From assembly GCA_024278765.1 (NCBI GenBank), contig JAJRSM010000075.1, forward strand, positions 1-42,188: a stretch of DNA of 42,188 bases, in the 5' to 3' direction. This DNA comes from Deltaproteobacteria bacterium. GTDB lineage: Bacteria > Desulfobacterota > GWC2-55-46 > DRQE01. A model generated the notes under the pieces. It made no database searches. It was not told the DNA's origin and saw only the letters and a list, made by a program, of their open reading frames with translations. Both the position numbers and the translations under genes were made by a program. Every line of letters begins with the position of its first letter. Position 1 is the first letter of the stretch. Positions 15,558 to 25,599 of this stretch are shown one piece after another.

Positions 15558-16844
15558 TTAATCTTTTATGCGCTGGTCTATGCTCTTTGCATGGGCCTCA
15601 AGGCCTTCGATGGTCGCGAATCTTCCGGCCTTTGGCCCGAGAACCTTCAAACTCTTCTCTGAAAATTCTATAATACTTGAATACTTTATAAAGTCGTATA
15701 CGCCAAGCGGAGATGAAAATCTTGCCGTCCCACCTGTGGGAAGCGTATGGTTTGGCCCTGCCAGATAATCACCCATGGCCTCTGGCGTGTAGCGGCCCAT
15801 AAAGATCGCCCCTGCGTGCTTTATTTTTCTGGCGAGCTTATCCGGCTCTTCGACAAATAATTCAAGATGTTCCGGGGCAATCCGGTTGCTGATTCGAGCG
15901 GCCTCTGCTAGAGTCTTTACTACAATGATCATTCCGTAGGCCGTGATTGATGATGTGGCTATCGTCTCTCTCTTTAGCCCTTCAAGCTGCGCATAGACTT
16001 CTCGCTTGACGGCCTTTGCCATTGATTCTGACGTCGTTATCAGAATCGACGATGCCAACTCGTCGTGCTCGGCCTGACCCAAGAGGTCTGCCGCTATCCA
16101 CGAGGCCTCGCCCGTACCGTCGCTAATGACGAGTATCTCGCTCGGCCCTGCTATCATATCGATATCGACCCGGCCGAAGACCATGCGCTTTGCCGTTGCA
16201 ACGTAAACGTTGCCGGGCCCTACTATCTTATCGACCTTTGGCACGCTGCGCGTGCCATATGCCATAGCGGCTATTGCCTGCGCGCCGCCGAGGCGGTATA
16301 TCTTGTCAACGCCTGCGATCTTCGCTGAGGCCAAAACATGCGGATTGATATCTGTTTTGGGTGAGGGCGGGGTCGTCATTACTATCTCTCCGACTCCTGC
16401 GACCCTGGCAGGCACGGCATTCATTAGCACGGTCGAGGGATAGGCCGCCTTACCTCCGGGGACGTAGATGCCTGCACGGTCAAGAGGAGTGGCGCGTTGG
16501 CCAAGCCTTATGCCGTCTTCCATATACGACCACGATTCTTTTTTCTGATGGCTGTGAAAGGTCTCGATACGTTCAGCCGAGAGTTCCAGCAGTTTGATAT
16601 CGGCCTTTGATATTCCTGCGAGGGCCTTATTGATATCGGCCTCTTTGACTCGGATGCGGCCTTTTATATCTACTTTGTCAAATCTATTAGTATATTCAAC
16701 GAGCGCACGGTCGCCGCTGGTTATGACTTTGTCGATAACCGAACGGACGGTATTCTCGACGCCCGCAGGGGCAACGCCGCTGCGATGGAGTATTGCGTCA
16801 AATATACTGTCAAAGCGATTGTCTTTTGAGTCCAGTATTAGCAA
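15558..16844 (-). CDS. hisD: Histidinol dehydrogenase
   Basis: This 428-residue zinc enzyme oxidises histidinol to histidine in two NAD-linked steps. Seen motifs: GGKAAYPSTVLMNAVPARVAGV, VDKIVGPGNVYVATAKRMVFG, IDMIAGPSEILV, and DLLGQAEHDELASSILIT with the Gln and His of the active site. GPNHTLPTGGTARFSSPLGV carries the last His. The gene starts 10 bp after hisG and precedes hisB by 47 bp. Confidence 0.96.
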   Translation of the reverse strand: MLILDSKDNRFDSIFDAILHRSGVAPAGVENTVRSVIDKVITSGDRALVEYTNRFDKVDIKGRIRVKEADINKALAGISKADIKLLELSAERIETFHSHQKKESWSYMEDGIRLGQRATPLDRAGIYVPGGKAAYPSTVLMNAVPARVAGVGEIVMTTPPSPKTDINPHVLASAKIAGVDKIYRLGGAQAIAAMAYGTRSVPKVDKIVGPGNVYVATAKRMVFGRVDIDMIAGPSEILVISDGTGEASWIAADLLGQAEHDELASSILITTSESMAKAVKREVYAQLEGLKRETIATSSITAYGMIIVVKTLAEAARISNRIAPEHLELFVEEPDKLARKIKHAGAIFMGRYTPEAMGDYLAGPNHTLPTGGTARFSSPLGVYDFIKYSSIIEFSEKSLKVLGPKAGRFATIEGLEAHAKSIDQRIKD

Positions 16845-16854
16845 GGTGCTTTCC

Positions 16855-17517
16855 TTATATTACGGCTGAGAGCCGCTCCAAGAATTCTTTTATCCTGCGT
16901 GGCCTTGTCTTAAGGCTCGCCCTGTTACAGACCATCACAGATGTTATCTCCATGATCGTCTCTACCTCAACGAGGCCGTTGCTCTTTAAGGTCTCGCCGG
17001 TCTCTACCAGATCGACTATTCTTTCTGAAAGTCCGAGGAGCGGAGCGAGCTCAATTGAACCGTAGAGCTTTATTATCTCGACCTGAATACCTTTGCTTAA
17101 AAAGTGTTTTGTCGTTATCTCCGGGTACTTCGTAGCGACCCTGATATGCGTCCATAGGCTCGGGTTGTCGACCTCTTTAAGCTCTGCCGGTTCGGCTACG
17201 ACCATTCGGCATGCGCCTATGCCTAGGTTCAGGGGCTCGTAAAGATCGCGTGCCTGTTCGACCAATACGTCTTTTCCTGCGACCCCCAGATCGGCTGCCC
17301 CGTACTCGACATAGGTCGGTACGTCCTGGCCCCTAACGATCATAAAGCGCAGGCCTTCTTTTGGATCTTCAAATATCAGCCTGCGGTCGGTGCTGCTTAC
17401 AAAACTCGTGTCGATTCCTGCGCGTTCAAGGAGCTTTAGCGTCTCCTTCATTATGCGCCCTTTTGGTAGTGCTATAGTAAGTAGCTTGTCGTTTTTTATG
17501 TTCTCAGAACTTTTCAC
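16855..17517 (-). CDS. hisG: ATP phosphoribosyltransferase, short form
   Basis: At 220 residues this is the HisG(S) form, which lacks the C-terminal regulatory ACT-like domain and needs HisZ for activity and feedback control. Motifs are [25 protein letters not shown] and [21 protein letters not shown]. The GTG start at 17517 lies inside the murA 3' end (14-bp overlap). No hisZ is in this window, so it must lie elsewhere. First step of the pathway. Confidence 0.95.
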   Translation of the reverse strand: MKSSENIKNDKLLTIALPKGRIMKETLKLLERAGIDTSFVSSTDRRLIFEDPKEGLRFMIVRGQDVPTYVEYGAADLGVAGKDVLVEQARDLYEPLNLGIGACRMVVAEPAELKEVDNPSLWTHIRVATKYPEITTKHFLSKGIQVEIIKLYGSIELAPLLGLSERIVDLVETGETLKSNGLVEVETIMEITSVMVCNRASLKTRPRRIKEFLERLSAVI

Positions 17518-18775
17518 TGGTCTTGACCCTCTTTATATTTGCGCCAAGCGCCTTTAGTTTTTCTTCCAGTCTCTCGTAGCCTCGGTCCAGATGGTATATG
17601 CGAGAGATCTCGGTCCGCCCGTCTGCCACAAGGCCTGCAAGCACCAGTGATGCGCTCGCGCGAAGATCCGTTGCCATAAGCTGCGCCCCGCTTAGCCTTC
17701 CTACACCCTTGACTATGGCGTTTCTGCCGTCTATCTTTATCTTCGCGCCCATCCGCTTCAGCTCGGCTACGTGCATATATCTATTCTCAAAGATATTCTC
17801 AGTTATAACGCTCAGTCCGTTTGCAACACACATCATCGTCATCATCTGTGCCTGCATATCGGTGGGAAAACCCGGGTGAGGGTGGGTCTTTATATCGGTG
17901 CTCAGAACAGGCCAGTCGCCGATTACGCGAGTGCCGCCTTCTTCTTCTTTTATTATCGTACCGGCTTCTCTAAGCTTTGCTATGAGAGGGGCCAGATGCT
18001 CAGTAGGGCAGTCCTCAATTAAGACGTTACCCCTTGTAATGGCAGAGGCTATCATCAAAGTTCCGGCCTCTATCCTATCAGATATTACCTTGTGCTTAAA
18101 GGTCTTTAGTTCGCCGTTTCCGGTGATTTTAATGGTGTCTGTTCCTGCCCCCGTGACCTTTGCTCCCATCTTTTCAAGGGCCTTGGCAAGCTCTACGATC
18201 TCCGGCTCCATCGCGGCATTTTCAAGTGTGGTAGTGCCGACGGCATAGACAGCGGCGAGCATCAGGTTCTCTGTCCCTGTTACCGTAGGTTGGTCAAAGT
18301 GGATCTGCGCTCCGTGCAGTTTCTCTGCCGTTATATCTATGTATCCGTGTTCGATCTTAATCTCAGCACCCATAAGCTTAAGGCCCATCAGATGCAGATT
18401 AATGGGCCTAGCCCCTATGGCGCAGCCGCCGGGCAGGCTGACGCGTGCTTTTTTAAAACGGGCAACTAGCGGGCCGAGGACTAGAATGGAGGCACGCATT
18501 GTCTTTACAAGCTCATACGGTGCTTCGAATTTTTTTACATTTGTTGAGTCGATTACAACGGTCTTTTTCTTTTTATTAGTCCTGACCTTGCAGCCCATAA
18601 ACTTCAGAAGCTTTTTAAAGGTCTCAATATCTTTAAGGTCAGGGACGTTCGTAAGCGTATGCTCGCCCGGGGCCAGCAGAGTGGCTGCCATAAGCGGCAA
18701 TACTGCATTCTTGGCTCCGCTTGCGTGCGTCGTGCCGATTAATCTATTGCCGCCTTCTATTATAAGTTTATCCAT
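17504..18775 (-). CDS. murA: UDP-N-acetylglucosamine 1-carboxyvinyltransferase
   Basis: MurA adds enolpyruvate to UDP-GlcNAc, the first step of peptidoglycan synthesis. The N-terminus [30 protein letters not shown] is typical. The catalytic cysteine, target of fosfomycin, is present in [43 protein letters not shown] is the usual C-terminus. Length (423) is normal. It lies between prfA and hisG; the prmC gene that often sits between prfA and murA is absent. Confidence 0.97.
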   Translation of the reverse strand: MDKLIIEGGNRLIGTTHASGAKNAVLPLMAATLLAPGEHTLTNVPDLKDIETFKKLLKFMGCKVRTNKKKKTVVIDSTNVKKFEAPYELVKTMRASILVLGPLVARFKKARVSLPGGCAIGARPINLHLMGLKLMGAEIKIEHGYIDITAEKLHGAQIHFDQPTVTGTENLMLAAVYAVGTTTLENAAMEPEIVELAKALEKMGAKVTGAGTDTIKITGNGELKTFKHKVISDRIEAGTLMIASAITRGNVLIEDCPTEHLAPLIAKLREAGTIIKEEEGGTRVIGDWPVLSTDIKTHPHPGFPTDMQAQMMTMMCVANGLSVITENIFENRYMHVAELKRMGAKIKIDGRNAIVKGVGRLSGAQLMATDLRASASLVLAGLVADGRTEISRIYHLDRGYERLEEKLKALGANIKRVKTSEKF

Positions 18776-18842
18776 TTATTTACCTTTAAAGCAGACTGTG
18801 TTAGAGCAAAGTTCTGGTCTTGGTTTCGGGCCAGGGCCGGGC

Positions 18843-19922
18843 CTAATCTTCGCCTTGATTAAGGTGCTTAAGCTGCTCGGTCTGGAAGTACGTATTCAGG
18901 CTCTCGGTAAGTTCCGTGAGGTCGCCCTCCATAATCTCTACCAGTTTATGCAGCGTAAGCCCTATGCGATGATCCGTTACCCTGTTTTGCGGGAAGTTGT
19001 AGGTCCGTATCTTCTCGGACCTGTCGCCGGTGCCGACCTGTGCTTTACGTTTACTGGATATCTCTTTGTTTTGCTCTTGTATCTTGTGGTCAAGGAGGCG
19101 AGATAGAAGAATCTTCATTGCTCGCTGTTTGTTTTTGTGCTGGCTCTTCTCGTCCTGACAAGTAACGACCGTGCCGGTCGGTATGTGCGTTATCCTGATC
19201 GCCGTCTCGACCTTATTTACGTTCTGCCCGCCTGCTCCTCCTGAGCGGTAGGTATCTATCCTTAGCTCGTCTGGGCTTACCTCAATCTCGACCTCTTCGG
19301 CCTCCGGCATGACAGCGACGGTTACTGTAGATGTATGACGCCGACCTTGCGTTTCGGTTTCAGGGACACGTTGGACGCGGTGAACGCCGCTTTCGTGTTT
19401 GAGCTTGGAGTACGCACCGTGGCCTTGTATCATGGCGATGACCTCTTTGACGCCGCTGATCCCGGATGCATTCGTACTGAGTGTCTCGGTCTTCCAGCCC
19501 TGCGTCTCGGCGTAGCGTGAGTACATCCTGTATAGCTCGGAGGCAAAGAGCGTTGACTCGTCTCCTCCGGCTCCGGCTCTGATCTCAACTATGACATTCT
19601 TGTCATCGTTAGGGTCTTTAGGTAGGAGCATGATCTTTAGTTGTTCCGTAAGGGTCTCTTCGCGTACCTGCAATAGCGGAAGCTCTTCCTTGGCAAGCTC
19701 CTTCATATCGGCATCGCTACCTTCTAAAAGCTCACGGCTGTCTGCTATCTCTTCTGTTACAGAGCGCAGCTCAACGTAAGCCTCCATAATCTCAGAGAGG
19801 TGAGAGTGTTCTTTTGAGTATTCTCTGTACTTGTTTTGATTCGAGATTATATCGGGATCGCTCAGGAGCTTACCCAGCTCGTCGTATCTAGTCTCTAGCT
19901 CTGCCAGTTTATCTAGTATCAT
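18843..19922 (-). CDS. prfA: Peptide chain release factor 1
   Basis: This 359-residue protein has the GGQ catalytic motif in [25 protein letters not shown]. Upstream lies the anticodon-like region around [20 protein letters not shown]. It releases peptides at UAA and UAG. The gene starts 65 bp after thyX and is followed by murA after 67 bp. Confidence 0.97.
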   Translation of the reverse strand: MILDKLAELETRYDELGKLLSDPDIISNQNKYREYSKEHSHLSEIMEAYVELRSVTEEIADSRELLEGSDADMKELAKEELPLLQVREETLTEQLKIMLLPKDPNDDKNVIVEIRAGAGGDESTLFASELYRMYSRYAETQGWKTETLSTNASGISGVKEVIAMIQGHGAYSKLKHESGVHRVQRVPETETQGRRHTSTVTVAVMPEAEEVEIEVSPDELRIDTYRSGGAGGQNVNKVETAIRITHIPTGTVVTCQDEKSQHKNKQRAMKILLSRLLDHKIQEQNKEISSKRKAQVGTGDRSEKIRTYNFPQNRVTDHRIGLTLHKLVEIMEGDLTELTESLNTYFQTEQLKHLNQGED

Positions 19923-19987
19923 CTTTGGTCTCTGATTTTATTGTAAATAGTGTTGTTAGGTTGATAGAAGGACGCTGGGGAGGATGG

Positions 19988-20674
19988 CTACATTTCTTTA
20001 AATTTTTTACGAATCTCTATCGCGTTACCGCAGGTCATCTTTCCTTCGCAGCACGGGCCGCTGGCGCAGGACGGGCCGCCGTCCTTAAAGATTATCGGAG
20101 CGGCCTCTTTTGCGAGCACCAACATGCGAGTGGCCATGTCACGTATCTCCCACTGAGCCCTTTCGCAGCAACGAAGCTTGAAGAAATGCAAAAGCTCACG
20201 CGCATTCATTGTTACTATTATTTTGGTACATGTAGCATTTGGCAGCAGGTAACGCGCGTCTTCTTTCGGTATGCCTGCGCTTACCATCTTGCTGTAGAAG
20301 GCATGGATATTATCCAGAAAATCGTTATATTCAGTGCTTAGTTCGCTACCGGCAATCGAATCTGGTACGACGTATTCGTCGCTGCTAGCTAGATTGACGT
20401 AGCGTTGGCTTTGTTGGGAATAAGAAGCAACACGGTGGCGAACCAATTGGTGAGAGGTTACGCGCGATATGCCGTCTATGCCAAAGGAAAAGCTTGCGTG
20501 TTCAAGGATAGAGTTATGGCCCATGGAGAGGATCTTGTCGAGGAACTTTTCGACGGAGATCTCCCTTACCTTGTTTTCCAACTCTGCGATAGTAGAGTTG
20601 GAGTAGCAAAGTTTTGCGGCAACTGTGACTGCTTTTTCAGGGTCGGGAGTAGAACTTAGGAGGGATACCTTCAC
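19988..20674 (-). CDS. thyX: Flavin-dependent thymidylate synthase
   Basis: ThyX makes dTMP from dUMP with FAD and methylenetetrahydrofolate. The signature RHRxxSxxxxSxRY is present as RHRVASYSQQSQRY. GHNSILEHASFSF and RCCERAQWEIRDMA are further family marks. The start is the GTG at 20674, preceded by AGGAGA at 6 bp; a longer frame exists upstream but overlaps rpmE and is not homologous. The C-terminus carries several cysteines (CASGPCCEGKMTCG), a feature of some ThyX proteins. About 228 residues. Confidence 0.95.
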   Translation of the reverse strand: MKVSLLSSTPDPEKAVTVAAKLCYSNSTIAELENKVREISVEKFLDKILSMGHNSILEHASFSFGIDGISRVTSHQLVRHRVASYSQQSQRYVNLASSDEYVVPDSIAGSELSTEYNDFLDNIHAFYSKMVSAGIPKEDARYLLPNATCTKIIVTMNARELLHFFKLRCCERAQWEIRDMATRMLVLAKEAAPIIFKDGGPSCASGPCCEGKMTCGNAIEIRKKFKEM

Positions 20675-20690
20675 AATATCTCCTATAGAC

Positions 20691-20906
20691 TCAGCTTTCT
20701 TTCTTTTTCCTGTTGCCGTACTTACGGTTGAACTTTTCAATCCTGCCTGCTGTATCGACAAGCTTATGCTTACCCGTGTAGAATGGGTGGCAGTTTGAGC
20801 AGATCTCAACTGAAATATTCTCTTTTGTTGACCTGGTTTGAACCTCAAAGCCGCATGCGCAATGGTACTTGGTCTCTTCGTATGTAGGATGAATACTTTC
20901 CTTCAT
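20691..20906 (-). CDS. rpmE: 50S ribosomal protein L31 (zinc-binding form)
   Basis: At 71 residues this is the usual length. It starts [20 protein letters not shown] and carries [25 protein letters not shown]. The two CxC or CxxC pairs mark the zinc form, which is typically replaced by a zinc-free copy under zinc limitation. AAGGAG lies 10 bp before the ATG. It heads the long minus-strand run down to hisF. Confidence 0.96.
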   Translation of the reverse strand: MKESIHPTYEETKYHCACGFEVQTRSTKENISVEICSNCHPFYTGKHKLVDTAGRIEKFNRKYGNRKKKES

Positions 20907-20942
20907 TACTTTAGTGCTCCTTACTCTTGATTTAAGTAGGTT

Positions 20943-20971
20943 ATATTAACAGTTGCTAGGCTTCGATGCAA
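20943..20971 (-). promoter_or_regulatory. Promoter for the rpmE-thyX-prfA-murA-his run
   Basis: On the minus strand TTGCAT (20971-20966) is followed after 17 bp by TAATAT (20948-20943), 36 bp upstream of the rpmE ATG. The position right after the rho terminator fits a new transcription start. Confidence 0.55.
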
Positions 20972-21013
20972 GGAAAAAAGGCCCTGCAAGGCAATAGATT
21001 TAAGGCGTATTAT

Positions 21014-21046
21014 TATAAAAAAAGGGGAGCTGAAAAGCTCCCCTTT
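21014..21046 (-). terminator. Rho-independent terminator after rho
   Basis: On the minus strand AAAGGGGAGCT loops through TTTC back to AGCTCCCCTTT and runs on into TTTTAT. The stem is 11 bp (21021-21031 with 21036-21046). A strong intrinsic terminator 48 bp after the rho stop. Confidence 0.9.
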
Positions 21047-21093
21047 GAAAGTTCTTTATAATAGCAAGGCAGGTATGGCCTACCTTGCCGCTG

Positions 21094-22344
21094 TTATTGG
21101 CTCATTGAATCTAGGAAATCTTTGTTGGCCGGCGTGTGGTTAAGCTTACCAATAAGGAACTCCATGCCTTCGACTGGGTTAAGCGGCTGCAAGACCTTGC
21201 GTAGTATCCATATACGGTTGAGATCTTCCTTTGGTATAAGCAGTTCTTCTTTTCTTGTTCCCGACTTGTTTATGTCTATTGCCGGGAAGACCCTGCGCTC
21301 GGCGAGCTTTCTATCAAGGACTATCTCCATATTGCCTGTACCCTTGAACTCTTCAAAGATTACCTCGTCCATACGACTGCCAGTATCGATAAGGGCAGTT
21401 GCAAGAATAGTAAGACTTCCGCCTTCTTCTATGTTTCTGGCTGCGCCAAAGAATCTCTTTGGTTTGTGCAGGGCATTAGAGTCTACACCGCCGGAGAGTA
21501 CCTTACCGCTTGGTGGTACGACGGTGTTGTAGGCACGGGCGAGCCGGGTGATGCTATCGAGAAGTATTACTACGTCTTTTTTGTGCTCGACCAGACGCTT
21601 GGCCTTCTCGATTACCATCTCAGAGACCTGAACGTGACGCTGCGGCGGCTCGTCAAAGGTAGAGCTTATGACCTCGCCCTTTACAGAGCGTTGCATATCG
21701 GTGACCTCTTCCGGGCGTTCGTCTATGAGTAGAACGATCAGGATGACCTCGGGGTGGTTCTTGGCGATAGAGTGGGCGATATCTTGCAAAATAGTTGTCT
21801 TACCGGTGCGTGGAGGAGATACTATTAGCCCTCTCTGTCCCTTGCCGATAGGGGTGAACAGGTCCATTATCCTGCCGGATTTATTGCCTTTTGGTGGTAC
21901 TTCTAGGTTTAATTTTTCGTCCGGGTATAGTGGGGTAAGGTTATCAAAGAGTATCTTCTCTTTTGCCTTCTCAGGGCCTTCGTAGTTTATCTGTTCTACT
22001 TTAAGCAATGCAAAGTAGCGTTCGCCTTCTTTCGGCGGCCTTATCTGACCTGAGACAATGTCTCCGGTTCTGAGGCTGAATTTTCTAATCTGAGAGGGGG
22101 ATACGTATATATCGTCGGGGCCAGGCAGGTAGTTATAATCAGGGGCCCTTAGAAAACCAAAGCCATCGGGAAGTGTCTCAAGGACGCCTTCTCCGTAGAT
22201 GACGCCGTTCTTATCGCTCTGCGCTTGCAGCAGGGCGAAGATAAGATCCTGCTTTCGCATAGTAGAGGCACCGTCTATCTTGTATTTTCGCGCCATGGCG
22301 CTTAGTGCACTGATTTTTTCTTCTTTTAGGTCTTTGAGGTTCAT
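21094..22344 (-). CDS. rho: Transcription termination factor Rho
   Basis: This 416-residue hexameric RNA helicase ends untranslated transcripts. It has the N-terminal Rho-N helices ([25 protein letters not shown]), a cold-shock-like RNA-binding fold ([35 protein letters not shown]) and the ATPase core with Walker [12 protein letters not shown], Walker [17 protein letters not shown] and the Q/R loops ([22 protein letters not shown]). GGAG lies about 9 bp upstream of the ATG. The gene stands alone between its 317-bp leader and its terminator. Confidence 0.98.
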   Translation of the reverse strand: MNLKDLKEEKISALSAMARKYKIDGASTMRKQDLIFALLQAQSDKNGVIYGEGVLETLPDGFGFLRAPDYNYLPGPDDIYVSPSQIRKFSLRTGDIVSGQIRPPKEGERYFALLKVEQINYEGPEKAKEKILFDNLTPLYPDEKLNLEVPPKGNKSGRIMDLFTPIGKGQRGLIVSPPRTGKTTILQDIAHSIAKNHPEVILIVLLIDERPEEVTDMQRSVKGEVISSTFDEPPQRHVQVSEMVIEKAKRLVEHKKDVVILLDSITRLARAYNTVVPPSGKVLSGGVDSNALHKPKRFFGAARNIEEGGSLTILATALIDTGSRMDEVIFEEFKGTGNMEIVLDRKLAERRVFPAIDINKSGTRKEELLIPKEDLNRIWILRKVLQPLNPVEGMEFLIGKLNHTPANKDFLDSMSQ

Positions 22345-22661
22345 AAAGTACTCCGTTGAGGGTTGGTAATGTGGTCAAATGTAGATGATTTTATGGCGTA
22401 GCCGTTAATTATTAACGTAATTGTATGCCAGTTGGTATATTTTAAAGGGTCTTGTCTAGTAATTGGAGTTTTGTCGGATTAGTTGAACTCTGATTTTGGG
22501 ATGAGTTAGTCTTAAAAGGGTCTTTTGTTTGTCTATGAGTTTTGCGCTAAAGGATATTGGATTCTGCTTTTGACGATTATAGTAAATCTGAATAAAGTGG
22601 TCTCTCTGAAAAGTGGTGTCTCTGATAGGTAAGTAAACCCTACCACGCATTATTTAATGTG
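22345..22661. other. Gene-free 317-bp stretch: leader of rho
   Basis: No convincing gene is seen. A 64-codon frame (22456-22650, minus) lacks a ribosome site and resembles nothing. A TATAAT on the minus strand (22581-22576) could be a -10 for rho, with no good -35. A short imperfect tandem pair around GTGGTCTCTCTGAAAAGTGG lies near 22600. Rho genes are often autoregulated through long leaders, which could explain the gap. Confidence 0.4.
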
Positions 22662-23315
22662 TCAACTCTTATGTGGAAATAGCTGCCTGCTCTCTTCTGC
22701 TTTATTTTTAAGTTTTTCGAATAGAAGTTGAGTCTCTTTTAACGTCTCAGAGCTAGCTGCATTGTTATCTATTATATAGTCGGCTGTCTTGAGCTTATCT
22801 TTTAAAGGGATCTGTGAGTTGATTCTTGCAAGGGCCGCTGCCTCTGTAAGGCCGTCTCGCTGCATAAGGCGGCTGGTCTGGGTTGGGACGTCTGCGTAGA
22901 CAACTATTACGCAATCGACCTTGTCGGTAAGGCCTGACTCAAAGAGCAGTGGTATATCCAGAATAACTACATCTTGCCCGTTGGGGTTGTGATTGTCTTT
23001 ATTGTTTTTTAGCTGCGCCAGACGTGCCATCATGCGCTCTCTGATGCGAGGGTGGGTGATGGCATTAAGCAGCTCTCGTTTTTCTTTATTATTAAAGACA
23101 ATACCACCTAGTTTCTTGCGGTCTATAACATCGCCGGTGGTTAGTATTTCACGACCAAAGCTCTTTACTACCTCGTCAAAGGCCGCCTCACCTGGACAAA
23201 GGACCTCTCTTGCTATAAGGTCGGCATCTATAATCGTCGCACCGAGCTCCTTGAGCTTTTTTGCTACAAGGCTCTTGCCACTTGCCACCCCGCCTGTTAG
23301 ACCTGCTACTATCAT
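22662..23315 (-). CDS. coaE: Dephospho-CoA kinase
   Basis: CoaE phosphorylates dephospho-CoA in the last step of CoA synthesis. The P-loop is GLTGGVASGKSLVAKKL at the N-terminus. DADLIAREV and VVILDIPLLFESGL are family motifs. At 217 residues it is slightly longer than E. coli CoaE. The gene starts 8 bp after pgeF, so they are co-transcribed with the upstream rluD-type gene. Confidence 0.95.
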   Translation of the reverse strand: MIVAGLTGGVASGKSLVAKKLKELGATIIDADLIAREVLCPGEAAFDEVVKSFGREILTTGDVIDRKKLGGIVFNNKEKRELLNAITHPRIRERMMARLAQLKNNKDNHNPNGQDVVILDIPLLFESGLTDKVDCVIVVYADVPTQTSRLMQRDGLTEAAALARINSQIPLKDKLKTADYIIDNNAASSETLKETQLLFEKLKNKAEESRQLFPHKS

Positions 23316-23323
23316 CTCTTTAC

Positions 23324-24157
23324 TCAGTAGCCCTCTGGATTATTTGTTATCATTATATAACTCAGCTGCCGTCCTGTCTGGATCCCGGACGCTGCAGCAC
23401 CCGCGCGTCGGTGTGAGAAAAATAGGTCGCTCCGGCACGCCGTGCATATTCTCGTTTGGTCTATATTATACGGCGCAACTCCGGCTGCTTCAAGCTGTAG
23501 TTTGTTGATGCCGGGTAGGTCTAGGTTTTTGTCGCCGTCGGTTGCTCCTCGGATATCTTTTAGGTCGTAGCCTAGCTTGTCTTTAAAATCACCTATGATC
23601 TCTGTTGATACGCCGTAGCAGCAAGGGCCGATTGCAGGGCCAAGCGCCGTGTGAATGTCAGCAGGATCGGCCTTGTAGTTCTTGACCATAGCGGCGATGG
23701 TCTTTTCTGCGATCTTATTTAGAGTGCCGCGCCATCCGGCGTGCGCAACGCCTATTACCTTTTTATTTGGATCAAAGAAAAGTATTGGTACGCAGTCTGC
23801 CGTCTGCACTGCAATCGCAACGGACGGACGTGCCGTTATAAGCGCATCTGCTTTGGTCGTCTCAGGTGGCAGGTTGTTTTTTATATCTACAACCTCTGCG
23901 CCGTGGACCTGTGTGACGATTACCATTTTTTTGTTTTCTATGGAAAAGCAGTTCCTGATGCGAGCCCTGTTTTTTTTAATATTGCCGGGGTTGTCATTGA
24001 CGTGCAGCCCTGTATTAAGAGACTGGTGCGGTGGCGGGCTCACTCCGCCCGTTCTGCCAAGAAAGGCGTGGCTCGTTGCCGCAAGCAATTCTGACCTTAT
24101 AAGGGTCAGGTCGTTTTTATTTGCTATCTTATTATTGGTTGTCTTTTGATCTTGCAA
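23324..24157 (-). CDS. pgeF: Peptidoglycan editing factor / laccase-domain purine nucleoside phosphorylase
   Basis: The DUF152 fold is clear: IVTQVHGAEVV, ALITARPSVAIAVQTADCVPILFFD, VIGVAHAGWRGTLN and LGPAIGPCCYGVS carry the His, Cys and His zinc ligands. These enzymes act on purine nucleosides and prevent misincorporation into peptidoglycan. The start is a TTG at 24157, chosen for lack of a better one; the homologous part begins about residue 20. 277 residues. Confidence 0.9.
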   Translation of the reverse strand: MQDQKTTNNKIANKNDLTLIRSELLAATSHAFLGRTGGVSPPPHQSLNTGLHVNDNPGNIKKNRARIRNCFSIENKKMVIVTQVHGAEVVDIKNNLPPETTKADALITARPSVAIAVQTADCVPILFFDPNKKVIGVAHAGWRGTLNKIAEKTIAAMVKNYKADPADIHTALGPAIGPCCYGVSTEIIGDFKDKLGYDLKDIRGATDGDKNLDLPGINKLQLEAAGVAPYNIDQTRICTACRSDLFFSHRRAGAAASGIQTGRQLSYIMITNNPEGY

Positions 24158-24199
24158 TGCGCTGCGGCCTCGCTCGAGCGAAGTTGGATAGGTTTTGCG

Positions 24200-25162
24200 T
24201 TACGAGTCGATAACGCCTGGGTCTATAAGCCTTATGAAACGCTCCATAATGGCAGGGTAGGGCGCGGTGAACTCCATACTTTCTTTAGTCGTTGGATGCG
24301 TAAAGCCCAGAGAATAGGCATGCAGAAGCTGGCCGTTTATCTTTTTAAGGACGGCGCGTGCCTCTGTGCCAAGCCCGGACGGCGGTGTTCTGCTGCCGTA
24401 GGTAGGGTCTCCTACTATCGGGTGGTTTATCTCGGTCATGTGTACGCGTATCTGATGGGTTCTTCCTGTCTCAGGGCTTACCTCTACAAGCGTGAAGAAG
24501 TCGAAATGTTTAAGGACCTTGTAGTTAGAGATTGCCTTGCGTGCCTTGGCAGTACGAGGCGAGATCTTCTTACGATCTGCCAGGTCGCGTCCAAGACCGA
24601 TATCGATCTGTCCTTTGTCTTTTTTGAGTCTACCCCAGACCAGTGCGTGGTAACGTCGCTTTGTTGTATGTTCTTTGAACTGCTCTGATAAGGCGTGATG
24701 CGCGGTATTGTTCTTTGCCGCCATCATTACGCCGGATGTATCTTTGTCGAGTCTATGAACGATGCCGGGCCTTAGCGGGCCTCCGACGCTTGATAGGTCT
24801 TTTGTGTGATGAAGCAGGGCGTTGACAAGTGTATCTCTTGTGCGCCCGGCCCCAGGGTGCGTTACCATGCCACGAGCCTTGTCTATTACAATAAGGTCCT
24901 TATCCTCAAATAGGATTGTAAGCGGTATTTTCTGAGCCTCTACTGCTACTGGCTCTGGCTCGGGGATGGTGATTGTGACCTCGTCGCCGTCCTTTAGGTG
25001 CAGGCTCGGTTTTGCAGCATGGCTATTTACAAAGACAAGGGATCTTTTGATAAGCTCCTTTATAAACGTGCGGCTATGGCCCTCAAGCTTATGGCTTAAG
25101 AAGGTATCGAGGCGCTCGCCTTGATATTCAACTGATACTAAGAATTTTTCTTTAATCTCCAT
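24200..25162 (-). CDS. rluD: RluA/RluD-family 23S rRNA pseudouridine synthase
   Basis: This 320-residue enzyme has an N-terminal S4 RNA-binding domain (RLDTFLSHKLEGHSRTFIKELIKR) and a catalytic domain with the invariant Asp in HRLDKDTSGVMMAAK. GRTHQIRVHMTEINHPIVGDPTYG is the second family motif. RluD modifies helix 69 of 23S rRNA; RluC would be the alternative. Its neighbours pgeF and coaE are common partners of rluD. Confidence 0.88.
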   Translation of the reverse strand: MEIKEKFLVSVEYQGERLDTFLSHKLEGHSRTFIKELIKRSLVFVNSHAAKPSLHLKDGDEVTITIPEPEPVAVEAQKIPLTILFEDKDLIVIDKARGMVTHPGAGRTRDTLVNALLHHTKDLSSVGGPLRPGIVHRLDKDTSGVMMAAKNNTAHHALSEQFKEHTTKRRYHALVWGRLKKDKGQIDIGLGRDLADRKKISPRTAKARKAISNYKVLKHFDFFTLVEVSPETGRTHQIRVHMTEINHPIVGDPTYGSRTPPSGLGTEARAVLKKINGQLLHAYSLGFTHPTTKESMEFTAPYPAIMERFIRLIDPGVIDS

Positions 25163-25599
25163 TTACACTCAATGCCTCTCTGGCTGTGAAGAAAGCCAAG
25201 AGGGTTGTTTTATTGTTTTGATTCTTGTTTTATTGTTTTCCGTAAGACCACTTATCTTACACTAATAATATCACTTATATACGGTAGAGGTAAGGTGCAT
25301 GCGCACGGCAAATTCATTAATATGGTTTTATGCTACATTCTCTTCAAACTCGTCATCCTGAACTTGCAGTCTAAGACTGGTTATAGCCTTGAGGATCTGT
25401 ATTTCACTTGGCTAGAAGAACAGATGCTGAACTAAATTCAGCATGACAAATTGGAGACTTTTCTTTTGCGGCGAAGCCGCTTTGCCCTCACGCATGTGAG
25501 TTTGCCCTCACGCAGACCTGCGGTCAGCATATTCATTAATATGGTTTATTGCTACGCGCGGCACGAGACTTTTTGATGAACTTTGCCGCCCCGCAGGGG
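25163..25599. repeat. Gene-free 437-bp stretch made of repeats
   Basis: Contents in order: a tandem pair built on TTGTTTTATTGTTTT (about 25205-25242); GCGCACGGCAAATTCATTAA (25301-25320) followed by TATGGTTTTATGCTAC; a MITE-like element (25352-25451); TGCGGCGAAGCCGCTTTGCC (25467-25486); the palindrome CTCACGCATGTGAG (25487-25500); the hairpin GACCTGCGGTC (25514-25524); and a second ATTCATTAATATGG near 25531. Many of these words return in 27571-28061. No gene is seen. Confidence 0.6.
25352..25451. repeat. MITE-like element, copy 1, with a palindromic insertion
   Basis: The ends are inverted: GTCATCCTGAAC at 25352 and TTCAGCATGACAAAT ending at 25451. The right half, GATGCTGAACTAAATTCAGC, is identical to copy 2 at 27703-27797. 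Copy 1 carries 25 extra bases (25367-25391) starting CAGTCTAAGACTGGTT, flanked by CTTG on both sides, that copy 2 does not have. Confidence 0.6.

Noticed and set aside
22456-22650. 64-codon frame upstream of rho
   Set aside because: No ribosome site and no recognisable motif; lies in the AT-rich rho leader.
25205-25435. 76-codon plus-strand frame
   Set aside because: It runs through the tandem repeat and the MITE-like element, so the frame is made of repeat sequence.
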